A stretch of DNA of 64,000 nucleotides from Alsobacter sp045348435 (GTDB lineage: Bacteria; Pseudomonadota; Alphaproteobacteria; Rhizobiales; Beijerinckiaceae), in contig NZ_CP157484.1 in assembly GCF_045348435.1 (NCBI RefSeq), forward strand, positions 5,332,001 to 5,396,000. The letters run 5' to 3'. The notes below the pieces were generated by a model. It did no database searches. It was not told where the DNA came from and was given only the letters and a program-made list of their open reading frames with translations. The translations under genes were made by a program, and so were the position numbers. Positions within the stretch are counted from its first letter, which is position 1. Each line of letters opens with the position of its first letter. Shown piece after piece: positions 45,258-53,259 of the stretch.

Positions 45258-46301
45258 ATGCCGCCCTTCGACGCCCTGCGCGCCGCCCCGATGCTGGTCC
45301 TGCTCGCCGCCTGCGCGGCGGCGGCGACTTTCGCCATCCTGCCGCCCCTGACGCCGCTGCTGCGGCGCTACGCGCTGGCGCGCCCGAACGCCCGGTCGAG
45401 CCACAGCAGCCCGACCCCGCAGGGCGGCGGCGCGGCGGTGGTGGGCGTCGCGCTCGTCCTGCTGGGCCTCGTCCTGGCGCTGGCGCCCGGCGTCCCCGCC
45501 GCCGAGCGGACCTCGTTGCTGGCCCTGATGGCCGCGGCGGCCGTGCTGGCCGTGCTCGGCGCCGTCGACGACGTGAAGCCGCTTCCGGCCGCGCCGCGCT
45601 TCCTCATCCAGGCGGTCGCGGTCGGCGCCGCGGTGTTCGCCGTCCCGGCCGAGGCGAGGGTCTTCCCGGAGCTGCTCCCCTCCGGCCTTGAGCGCGCTTT
45701 GGTGGTCTTCGCCGGCCTCTGGTTCGTGAACCTGACCAATTTCATGGATGGGCTCGACTGGATCACCGCCGCCGAGCTCACGCCCGTCAACGCCGCGCTG
45801 GCCTGGCTCGCCGTGCTGGGCGTCCTGCCGACGGCGGGCGGGGTGGTGGCGGCCTGCGTCGCCGGGGCTATGCTGGGCTTCGCGCCCTTCAACCGGCCGG
45901 TGGCGCGGCTCTTCCTGGGCGACGTGGGCAGCCTGCCCCTCGGCCTGCTCACCGGCTACGGGCTGTACCGGCTGGCCGGCGCCGGGCATGTGCTGCCGGC
46001 CCTCATCCTGCCGCTCTACTATCTGGCCGACGCCACCATCACGCTGCTGCGCCGCATGGCGAAAGGCGAGCGCTTCTGGGACGCGCATCGCAGCCACTAT
46101 TACCAGCGCGCCACCGTCAACGGCCTCACCGTGATGGGGGTGGTGACGCGGGTGTTCATCGTCAATCTCAGCCTCGCGGGCGTCGCCGTCATCGTGGCGG
46201 TCGCCTTCACGCCGGCGCGCGGCATGCTGGCCGCCGCGCTGGCGGCGCTGTGCGTGGCGGCGCTGCTGGCGGACTTCTCCCAGCGCAGGAGCAAGGCCTG
46301 A
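45258..46301 (+). CDS. WecA/MraY-like undecaprenyl-phosphate sugar-1-phosphate transferase
   Basis: Integral membrane enzyme of 347 residues with about ten helices. It has the family motifs: ARPNARSSHSSPTPQGGGAAVV, the Asp pair LGAVDDVKPLP, NLTNFMDGLDWITAAE, and RLFLGDVGSLPLGLLTGYG; the last cytoplasmic loop has WDAHRSHYYQRATV, where WecA has a His-rich motif. It starts lipid-linked glycan synthesis on undecaprenyl phosphate. The ATG at 45258 gives the usual N-terminal helix. The epimerase gene starts 1 base after its stop, so the two are one operon. Confidence 0.92.
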   Translation: MPPFDALRAAPMLVLLAACAAAATFAILPPLTPLLRRYALARPNARSSHSSPTPQGGGAAVVGVALVLLGLVLALAPGVPAAERTSLLALMAAAAVLAVLGAVDDVKPLPAAPRFLIQAVAVGAAVFAVPAEARVFPELLPSGLERALVVFAGLWFVNLTNFMDGLDWITAAELTPVNAALAWLAVLGVLPTAGGVVAACVAGAMLGFAPFNRPVARLFLGDVGSLPLGLLTGYGLYRLAGAGHVLPALILPLYYLADATITLLRRMAKGERFWDAHRSHYYQRATVNGLTVMGVVTRVFIVNLSLAGVAVIVAVAFTPARGMLAAALAALCVAALLADFSQRRSKA

Positions 46302-46302
46302 G

Positions 46303-47232
46303 ATGCGGGTGCTGCTGACGGGCGCGTCGGGCTTCGTCGGGCGCCGCCTCGCGGCCGCGCTGCTGGCGCGGGGCCACGCCGTGCGGGCGCCGCTCCGCGA
46401 TCCCGGCGCGGCGACGCCCGAGGGGGTCGAGACGCGGCCCATCGGCGACCTCGCCGGGCCGGTCGACTGGGCCCCGCTGCTGGCCGGGGTCGACGCGGTC
46501 GCGCACGCGGCCGGGCTGGCGCATGCCGGGCCGGGGCTGCCCGACGTGCTCTACGACGCGGTCAACCGGGACGCCACGCTGGCGCTCGCCCGCGCCGCGC
46601 AGGGGCGGGTCGGCCGCTTCGTGTTCCTGTCCTCGGTGCGGGCCCAGTCGGGGCCGACCGCGGCGCATCTCCTGACCGAGGCGGACGCGCCCGCGCCGAC
46701 CGACGCCTATGGGCGCTCCAAGCTGCAGGCCGAGGAGGGGCTGGCCCGGATCCCGGACCTGTCCTGGACGGCGCTGCGCCCCGTCGTGGTCTACGGGCCC
46801 GGGGTCGGCGGCAATCTGGCGACGCTGCTGCGGCTGGCGCGGCTTCCGGCGCCGCTGCCCTTTGGGACCCTGACCGCGCCGCGGTCCTTCGCATCGGTGG
46901 AGAACGTCGCGGAGGCGACGGTGTTCGCCCTGGAGCGGCCCATGCGGGCGAACGGCCCGCTGATCGTCGCGGACCCGCAGCCGAGCTCCGTGGCCGAGTT
47001 CGTGGGCGCCATGCGCGCGGCGCTGGGGCGCGGACCCGGACTCGTTTCCGTGCCGCCGGGCGCGATCGGGACGCTGCTGCGGCTCTTGGGCCGATCCGAC
47101 GCGTGGGAGCGCATCTCCGGGGCGATGGCGGCCTCGCCGCAGGCGCTCCTCAGGGAGGGCTGGCGACCGCCGGTTGGGTCGACGCCGGAGGGAGTTCGGC
47201 GATGGCTGGCGGCGGGATCACCGCCCGGGTGA
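46303..47232 (+). CDS. NAD-dependent epimerase/dehydratase, nucleotide-sugar SDR
   Basis: Extended short-chain dehydrogenase of 309 residues. The NAD motif TGASGFVGRRLA is at about 6-17. The active-site Ser is in FVFLSSVRAQSG and the Tyr-x3-Lys in DAYGRSKLQAE (about 133-143). The tail is typical of WbpV/Gne-like 4-epimerases and 4-reductases that prepare sugars for the preceding transferase. Its last 83 bases overlap the end of the convergent dehydratase gene at 47150, a large overlap for unrelated strands. Confidence 0.9.
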   Translation: MRVLLTGASGFVGRRLAAALLARGHAVRAPLRDPGAATPEGVETRPIGDLAGPVDWAPLLAGVDAVAHAAGLAHAGPGLPDVLYDAVNRDATLALARAAQGRVGRFVFLSSVRAQSGPTAAHLLTEADAPAPTDAYGRSKLQAEEGLARIPDLSWTALRPVVVYGPGVGGNLATLLRLARLPAPLPFGTLTAPRSFASVENVAEATVFALERPMRANGPLIVADPQPSSVAEFVGAMRAALGRGPGLVSVPPGAIGTLLRLLGRSDAWERISGAMAASPQALLREGWRPPVGSTPEGVRRWLAAGSPPG

Positions 47233-49171
47233 AGTCCGGGACGGCGTCCGCCAGGATGCGCCGGGCGCCGTCGCGGTCATGGGCGTCCAGCGCGACCTTC
47301 AGGTCGGCGAGCCAGTCCCGCATCCTGCCGATGTCGGCGAAGAGCGGCTTGGCCGCCATCACGCCGGCCACGCCGGTGTCGACCGTGGGCTCGTCCTGGT
47401 CGAACAGGATCTCGTTCAGCCTCTCGCCCGCCCGCGCGCCCGTGACGGCGATCTCGATGTCGACGCCGGGCTCGAAGCCGGCGAGGCGGATCATGCGCTC
47501 GGCCAGCGCCATGATCTTCACCGGCTGGCCCATCTTGAGGACGTAGACGGACGGGGTCTCGCCCGTCGCGGCGCCGTCAGCCCGCATGTCGAAATCGGCG
47601 TGGGAGGCGGCGGTGAGCACCAGCTCGGCGGCCTCGCGGACGGTCATGAAATACCGCACCATGTCGGGGTGGGTCACCGTGACCGGCCCGCCATGGGCGA
47701 TCTGCGCCTTGAACTTCGGCACCACCGAGCCGTTCGAGCCCAGCACGTTGCCGAAGCGCACGGCGATGAGGCGCGTCCTGGCGGCACCGTTCGCCTTGCC
47801 GTCGCCGGCCGGCCGGCCGGGCTCCCGGGCCAGCGCGTCGAGCGCCTGCGCGTACATCTCGGCGAAGCGCTTGGTCGCGCCCAGCATCGAGACGGGCTCG
47901 ATGGCCTTGTCGGTCGAGATCATCACGGCGGCGCTGGCCCCGGAGGCGAGCGCGGCGTCCAGCACGTTCACGGAGCCGAACACGTTGGTCTTGATCGCCT
48001 CGTCCCAGTCCACCTCCAGATAGGGGACGTGCTTGAGGGCCGCCGCGTGGAAGACGAGATCCGGCCGGAACTCCCGGAACAGCCGCTCGATCCGCCCGCG
48101 GTCGCGGATGTCGGCGATGGCCCCGGTGACGCGCGTCACGCTGGACTGGAGCGCCAGCGCCTCGACGACGGCGTGCAGCGCTGGCTCGGAGTTCTCCACG
48201 ATCATCAGCTCGGAGGCCCCGAAGGCCGCCACCCTGAGCGACATCTCGCTGCCGATGGAGCCGCCGCCGCCGGTCACCAGCACGCGCCGGCCCTCCACGA
48301 GGCCCTTCAGGCGGGCGCGGTCGATCGCGATCGTGGGCCGCAGCAGGAGGTCGTCGATCTCCACCGGGGCGAGGCTGGCGCCCGATCCGAGGGTCTCGTC
48401 CAGGGTCTGGAAGCGCGTCAGCGGCACGCCGAGCCGCCTTGCGGCGGCGAACAGCTTCTCGGGCTCGGCGTCCGCCGCCAGCGCGCTCGGCGTGGCGATG
48501 AGGCGCTTCACGGCGACGCCGCGCTCGGCGAAGTCCGCGACGGTCTTCTCCAGACTGCGGAAGTCCGCCCGCACCGAGATGCCCCTGATGCTCTGGCCGG
48601 CGTCCGAATCGCGCGGCGACAGCACGCCGACGGCGTGGATGCGCCGCAGCCCGCCGCTTTCCAGCGCCCGCAGGACGATCTCGACGTCGGCCGGACGGCC
48701 CAGGACGAGCGCCGGCGTGGTGGCGAGCTTCTCCGCCTGGTCGCGCGAGCGCACGAAGCGCAGGTAACGATAGGCGACCCGCGGCCCGCCCAGGAAGAAG
48801 ATCTGCAGCACCCAGTAGAGCGCGATGGTGATCTTGCCGAAGAAGAAGCCGCCGTAGAAATCGGGCGACACCAGCCCGTAGTCCAGCACCAGCAGCGACA
48901 GGCTCAGCACCGAGGCGGCCTTGACGATCCCCGACAGGTCCGGCAGCGAGGCGAAGCGCCAGCGCGACTGGTAGAGCCCGAAATACCAGTAGACGACGCT
49001 GGCGTAGAGGGCGAAGGACGGCAGGATCGCCGGCAGATAGGGCAGCCGCGCGGCCAGGAGGGGCCCTTCGAACCTCAGCACGAACACGGCCAGCAACGCC
49101 AGCACGGTCGCGGCGAAGTCGTGCGCGACGACCAGGGCCTTCTTGGCGTCGATGCGGCTGAACACGGACAT
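47150..49171 (-). CDS. Membrane nucleotide-sugar 4,6-dehydratase, WbpM/CapD type
   Basis: Protein of 673 residues. Four membrane helices (about 12-115) and a FlaA1-like CoA-binding domain (about 145-270) precede the catalytic SDR domain. The NAD motif VTGGGGSIGSEMSLRVA is at about 292-308; the catalytic region SMLGATKRFAEMYAQ contains the Ser-Met-Lys triad of this family, in which no Tyr-x3-Lys is found. It makes UDP-4-keto-6-deoxy sugars (UDP-QuiNAc or FucNAc pathway). The facing epimerase and transferase genes complete a likely O-antigen or capsule initiation module. Confidence 0.93.
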   Translation of the reverse strand: MSVFSRIDAKKALVVAHDFAATVLALLAVFVLRFEGPLLAARLPYLPAILPSFALYASVVYWYFGLYQSRWRFASLPDLSGIVKAASVLSLSLLVLDYGLVSPDFYGGFFFGKITIALYWVLQIFFLGGPRVAYRYLRFVRSRDQAEKLATTPALVLGRPADVEIVLRALESGGLRRIHAVGVLSPRDSDAGQSIRGISVRADFRSLEKTVADFAERGVAVKRLIATPSALAADAEPEKLFAAARRLGVPLTRFQTLDETLGSGASLAPVEIDDLLLRPTIAIDRARLKGLVEGRRVLVTGGGGSIGSEMSLRVAAFGASELMIVENSEPALHAVVEALALQSSVTRVTGAIADIRDRGRIERLFREFRPDLVFHAAALKHVPYLEVDWDEAIKTNVFGSVNVLDAALASGASAAVMISTDKAIEPVSMLGATKRFAEMYAQALDALAREPGRPAGDGKANGAARTRLIAVRFGNVLGSNGSVVPKFKAQIAHGGPVTVTHPDMVRYFMTVREAAELVLTAASHADFDMRADGAATGETPSVYVLKMGQPVKIMALAERMIRLAGFEPGVDIEIAVTGARAGERLNEILFDQDEPTVDTGVAGVMAAKPLFADIGRMRDWLADLKVALDAHDRDGARRILADAVPDFTRAVIPPPAIAELPPASTQPAVASPP

Positions 49172-49252
49172 CCGGGCGGTATCGGGCCGCCCGCCGACGC
49201 TGTCAACCGCGCCAGGGTCCCGGCCAGGGTCCCGATCCGGGCGGGCGGGCCG

Positions 49253-50374
49253 TCAGCCCGGCCTCGGCCCCCAGGGGCCGGGCGCCTCCGCGGAGGGCGC
49301 GGCGAGCGCCGATCCGCCGGTCGGCGGCAGGAACCCGGACGCGCCGGCCGCCTCCGGAGCGGCGAGGGCCGGCGGCGGGACATGCCCGCCCGCATAGCGC
49401 ACGAGCGCCTCGATCCGCTCCTCGATGGGCGGATGCGTGGCGAACAGGTCGGCGAAGCCGGAACGGGGATTGTCGACGCACATCTCCATCAGCCCGGACG
49501 GAACGCCCTCGATCTCGCCCCGGCCGGAGATCTTCATCAGCGCCGAGATCATGGCGTCCGGGTTCTTGGTCAGCTCCACCGCGCCCGCGTCGGCCAGGAA
49601 TTCGCGCGAGCGCGACAGGCCGAAGCGGATCGCCTGCGACAGGAGCCACGCCACCGCGATCAGCGCGACGCCGATCAGGATGGCGGCGAAGGCCCCGCCC
49701 GAGCCCTTGTCGCGCGAATCGGAGCTCGACGACGAGGACGAGCTCGACCTCGACGAGACGGGGCCGCTGCTGAAGTTGGACAGGACGCGGAAGATCAGTT
49801 CGGCGAAGAACGACACGACCCCGGCGATCACAACCGCGATCACCATCATGCGCACGTCCTCGTTGCGGATATGCGTGAGCTCGTGGCCGAGCACGGCCTC
49901 CATCTCGGCGTCGGTGAGGGCGGCGCGCAGCGCCGTCGTCACCGTGATGGCGTATTGGCGCTCGTTCATGCCCGTCGCGTAGGCGTTCAGCGCCTCGCTC
50001 TCCAGGATCTCCAGCCGGGGGACCGGCATGCCGCGCGCGATGCAGAGCGTCTCGAGCAGGGTGTAGAGCCGCGGCTCCTCGGCCCGGGTGACGCCGCGGG
50101 CGCCGCTCACGGCGTCGATCAGGCGCTGGTGGAACAGGTACGCCGCCCACGTCCAGAGCGCGACGCCGGCCGTCACCCAGGGCGCGGCGGCCCGCAGATC
50201 GCGCCCGGCCCGCCGGACGAGCTCGGCGAGGCCGGCGTCCGGCCCCAGGGCCTCGCCCAGCAGCGCCGCCGCGAAGGTCAGCACATAGACGAGCGCCACC
50301 AGGCCGGCCAGCATGAAGGCCGAGCGGATCCGGTTCGCCCGGATATGCGTGTAGAGGCCGAAGACGGGGTTCAT
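49253..50374 (-). CDS. M48-family membrane metalloprotease (HtpX-like)
   Basis: Zn protease of 373 residues. Two N-terminal helices (about 15-42 and 58-82) lead to the protease domain with the catalytic HExxH in AVLGHELTHIRNED (about 162-175); the third ligand is probably Glu in SREFLADAGAVEL. Two more helices surround a serine-rich loop (about 213-228, eight Ser in a row) that is unusual and may be a flexible linker. The C-terminus is Pro/Ala rich. It is 46 bases behind lemA, the common lemA plus M48 arrangement. Probably involved in membrane protein quality control. Confidence 0.92.
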   Translation of the reverse strand: MNPVFGLYTHIRANRIRSAFMLAGLVALVYVLTFAAALLGEALGPDAGLAELVRRAGRDLRAAAPWVTAGVALWTWAAYLFHQRLIDAVSGARGVTRAEEPRLYTLLETLCIARGMPVPRLEILESEALNAYATGMNERQYAITVTTALRAALTDAEMEAVLGHELTHIRNEDVRMMVIAVVIAGVVSFFAELIFRVLSNFSSGPVSSRSSSSSSSSSDSRDKGSGGAFAAILIGVALIAVAWLLSQAIRFGLSRSREFLADAGAVELTKNPDAMISALMKISGRGEIEGVPSGLMEMCVDNPRSGFADLFATHPPIEERIEALVRYAGGHVPPPALAAPEAAGASGFLPPTGGSALAAPSAEAPGPWGPRPG

Positions 50375-50420
50375 GAGCGCCCCTGCAAGGCCGCGTCAGG
50401 CGCGTGGCGTCGCCGCGCGG

Positions 50421-50993
50421 TCAGAACTTCACGACCGGCGTCTGGTCCAGCGTCTTGCGGCTCTCTTCGCCGACGTCGAAGAACTCGCGCGGGGCGAAGC
50501 CCATGCCGGGGGCGAACAGCACCGCCGGGAACGCCTGGATGGAGGCGTTGTATTCGCTCACGGCGTTGTTGAAGAAGCGCCGCGCCGCAGCGAGCTTGTT
50601 CTCGACGTCCGAGAGATCGGCCTGGAGCTGCTGGAAATTTGCGCTGGCCTTGAGATCCGGATAGGCCTCGCCCAGCGCGATCAGCCGGCCGAGCGCGCCG
50701 GAGAGCTGCTGCTCGGCGGCGGCCTGCTGGGCGGGGCCCTGCGCGCCCAGCGCGGCGTTGCGGGCCTGCACCACGGCTTCCAGCGTCCCGCTCTCATGCG
50801 AGGCGTAGCCCTTCACGGTCTCCACCAGATTGGGGATCAGGTCATGGCGCTGCTTCAGCTGGACGTCGATGTCGGCGAAGGCCTGCGACACGCGCTGGCG
50901 CAGTCCGACCAGGCCGTTATAGACCGACACCGCCCACAACAGCAGGGCCGCCACCACGCCCAGCACGATCCAACCGCCCATGTCGCTCTCCAT
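50421..50993 (-). CDS. lemA: LemA-family protein
   Basis: Membrane-anchored protein of 190 residues. One N-terminal helix (about 5-23) is followed by the LemA helical bundle: YNGLVGLRQRVSQAFADIDVQLKQRHDLIPNLVETVKGYASHESGTLEAVVQARNAAL. The end GMGFAPREFFDVGEESRKTLDQTPVVKF is typical. Role is poorly known; its link with the M48 protease suggests an envelope function. Confidence 0.93.
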   Translation of the reverse strand: MESDMGGWIVLGVVAALLLWAVSVYNGLVGLRQRVSQAFADIDVQLKQRHDLIPNLVETVKGYASHESGTLEAVVQARNAALGAQGPAQQAAAEQQLSGALGRLIALGEAYPDLKASANFQQLQADLSDVENKLAAARRFFNNAVSEYNASIQAFPAVLFAPGMGFAPREFFDVGEESRKTLDQTPVVKF

Positions 50994-51138
50994 CCGTCCG
51001 GCGCGCCGCCTCCGGCTACGCTTAAGCCGCGGCGGTGAAGTTTCAGTCTATCCGTTTTGTGCGCTCCCGCACATGCCCGGCTCGATTGCCGCTGTGCGCG
51101 CCTTGCGTTAAGCAGCGAGCGGGCAGGGAGCACGCTGA

Positions 51139-52563
51139 ATGCGCCAGGGGATGAGGGTGACGACCGCCGCGGCGGCGGGCTTGGCGGCCGCGGTCGTCGC
51201 GCCGACGGGCGCATTCGCGGCGGACGGCCTGAACGGGGCCGCGCTGGGGCTCGGCTGGGCGCTCCCCTTCGTCGGCATGCTGCTGTCGATCGCGCTCTTC
51301 CCGCTGCTCGCCCCAAACCTGTGGGAGCATCACCAGGGCAAGATCACGGCGCTCTGGGCGGCGGTGGTCGCCATCCCGATGGCGGCGCTGCTGGGCGGCG
51401 GGCCGACCGCGACCGCGCTCGTCCACACCGCGCTGCTCGACTATATCCCCTTCATCCTGCTGCTGCTGGCGCTGTTCACCACCGCCGGCGGCATCCTGAT
51501 CGCCGGCAACATCCATGGCTCGCCGGCCATGAACACCGCGCTCCTGGCGATCGGGGCGCTGTTCGCCAGCCTGATCGGCACCACGGGCGCGTCCATGGTG
51601 ATGATCCGCCCGGTGATCCGCGCCAATGACGACCGGCGCCACAACGTCCACGTCTTCGTCTTCTTCATCTTCCTGGTCTCGAACCTGGGCGGCGCGCTGA
51701 CGCCGCTGGGCGACCCGCCGCTGTTCCTCGGCTTCCTGCGCGGCGTCGACTTCTTCTGGACGACCAAGCACCTCGCCGCCGAGACGCTGTTCGCGGGCGG
51801 CCTCGTGCTGGCCGTCTTCTTCGCGCTGGACAGCGTCATCTACCGCAAGGAGGACCCGCTCCCGGACCCGACGCCCGACCGGAAGGTGAGGGTGCGCGGC
51901 CTGGTCAACCTGGCGCTCATCGGCGTAATCGTCGCCGCCATCCTGCTCAGCGCCGCCTGGCGGCCGGGAGTGGCCTTCACGGTGCTGCACGTGCCCGTGG
52001 AGGGCCAGAACCTCGTGCGCGACCTCGCCATGGTGGCGGTCGCGATCGCGTCGCTGCGGCTCACCAAGCCGGCCTGGCGCGAGGCCAACGGGTTCTCGTG
52101 GGGGCCGATCAAGGAGGTCGCGATCCTGTTCGCCGGCATCTTCGTCACCATGATTCCGGTGCTGGCCATGCTGCAGGCCGGCAAGTCCGGCGCCTTCGCG
52201 CCGCTGGTGGCCATGGTGACCAACCCGGACGGCAGTCCCAGCAACGCGGCCTATTTCTGGCTCACGGGCGCGCTCTCGTCCTTCCTCGACAACGCCCCGA
52301 CCTATCTGGTGTTCTTCCAGCTCGCAGGCGGCGACGCCCAGGCGCTGATGGGACAGGGCGCGCTCACTTTGGCGGCCATCTCCTGCGGGGCGGTGTTCAT
52401 GGGCGCCAACAGCTATATCGGCAACGCGCCCAACTTCATGGTCTACGCCATCGCGCGCGGCGCGGGCGTCAAGATGCCGAGCTTCTTCGGCTACATGCTG
52501 TGGTCGGGCGCGGTGCTGATCCCGACCTTCCTGCTGGTGACGTGGGTGTTCTTCAGGGGGTGA
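51139..52563 (+). CDS. Sodium/proton antiporter of the ion-transporter superfamily (NhaD/ArsB-like)
   Basis: Integral membrane protein of 474 residues with 11-12 helices. It may have an N-terminal signal-like segment (AAAGLAAAVVAPTGAFAADG) before the core. The key pattern FLVSNLGGALTPLGDPPLFLGFLRGVDFFW (about 172-201) and the later FLDNAPTYLVFFQLAGGDAQ match the group annotated as sodium:proton antiporter. Citrate or arsenite transport is less likely given the absence of linked genes. Confidence 0.87.
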   Translation: MRQGMRVTTAAAAGLAAAVVAPTGAFAADGLNGAALGLGWALPFVGMLLSIALFPLLAPNLWEHHQGKITALWAAVVAIPMAALLGGGPTATALVHTALLDYIPFILLLLALFTTAGGILIAGNIHGSPAMNTALLAIGALFASLIGTTGASMVMIRPVIRANDDRRHNVHVFVFFIFLVSNLGGALTPLGDPPLFLGFLRGVDFFWTTKHLAAETLFAGGLVLAVFFALDSVIYRKEDPLPDPTPDRKVRVRGLVNLALIGVIVAAILLSAAWRPGVAFTVLHVPVEGQNLVRDLAMVAVAIASLRLTKPAWREANGFSWGPIKEVAILFAGIFVTMIPVLAMLQAGKSGAFAPLVAMVTNPDGSPSNAAYFWLTGALSSFLDNAPTYLVFFQLAGGDAQALMGQGALTLAAISCGAVFMGANSYIGNAPNFMVYAIARGAGVKMPSFFGYMLWSGAVLIPTFLLVTWVFFRG

Positions 52564-52567
52564 ACGA

Positions 52568-52888
52568 TCAAACGTCTAGCGGCGGCGGGCGCAGCCGGGA
52601 CTCGACGATGCGCCGCCAATCGCGGTCACCGCGACAAATCATCAGGACGGTCACGACCTTTGCGTTCTCGTCGACGTCATACGCGACCACGTACGACCCG
52701 AGCGGGAAGTACCGTATGCTCTCGAGACGAGAGCCGCCATGAGGTGCGATCGCCAGGACGCTCGTGGCGCGTTCTCGCAGCTGGCCGATGAACCGAATCG
52801 CCGCAATCGGATCGAACTGTCCGATGTAATCAGCGATGTCGTCTAAATCAGCGTCTGAAATCTTTGTAAAAGAAACCGAGTAGCGCAT
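52568..52888 (-). CDS. ParE/RelE-family toxin
   Basis: Toxin of 106 residues. The ParE pattern is clear: VSFTKISDADLDDIADYIGQFDPIAAIRFIGQLRERATSVLAIAPHGGSRLESIRYFPLGSYVVAYDVDENAKVVTVLMICRGDRDWRRI. It would inhibit DNA gyrase or act as RNase, depending on subgroup; the ParE type is more likely. It follows the antitoxin gene by 6 bases. The base composition of this pair is lower in GC than its neighbours, a sign of transfer. Confidence 0.9.
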   Translation of the reverse strand: MRYSVSFTKISDADLDDIADYIGQFDPIAAIRFIGQLRERATSVLAIAPHGGSRLESIRYFPLGSYVVAYDVDENAKVVTVLMICRGDRDWRRIVESRLRPPPLDV

Positions 52889-52894
52889 TCAGCA

Positions 52895-53149
52895 TCAAGG
52901 CCGTGGCATGAACTTCGTCCTGATCCGTTGGATCTTTTGCTCAAAGTATTCGTCCGTCGCAGGGATCAGTTCGCCCTCCGACGCCTGTTGACGTGACGCT
53001 TCGACACGACGCCAGAAGCGTGACTGAGACTCAGCCGTGAGACGGGCTTCGAGCGCGTCCGAAATGACGTCTTCGGCGCTCTTGGCGCGTCCCTCCGCCA
53101 CTTCTGTGGCGAGGTAGTCTTCTAGGTGTTTCGGCAACGAGACCTGCAT
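52895..53149 (-). CDS. ParD-family antitoxin
   Basis: Antitoxin of 84 residues with a ribbon-helix-helix DNA-binding N-terminus (MQVSLPKHLEDYLATEVAEGRAKSAEDVISDALEARL, about 1-37) and a disordered C-terminal part that would wrap the toxin. It comes first in the pair, as is usual for self-repressed ParDE operons. The 58 bases before it, up to the pckA terminator, must hold its promoter. Confidence 0.9.
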   Translation of the reverse strand: MQVSLPKHLEDYLATEVAEGRAKSAEDVISDALEARLTAESQSRFWRRVEASRQQASEGELIPATDEYFEQKIQRIRTKFMPRP

Positions 53150-53207
53150 GTCGGTTCCCTTGAACGGGTGGCCAGTCTAGCTCGCTTCCGCGGGTCGTCA
53201 AACGCAA

Positions 53208-53237
53208 GGGGCCCCGGCGCGCTCACGCCGGGGCCCC
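53208..53237 (-). terminator. Perfect hairpin after pckA
   Basis: Arms GGGGCCCCGGCG and CGCCGGGGCCCC pair over 12 bases around CGCTCA, 22 bases beyond the pckA stop. It is followed on the minus strand by CTTGCGTTTG, only mildly T rich. It separates pckA from the ParDE genes. Confidence 0.75.
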
Positions 53238-53259
53238 TCTGGACGGCTTGAGGGAGGGC

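Noticed and set aside
47174..50572. Open frame of 1132 codons on the plus strand across the WbpM-type, M48 and lemA genes
   Set aside because: It is antisense to three well-supported genes and His/Asp/Arg-rich without recognisable domains.
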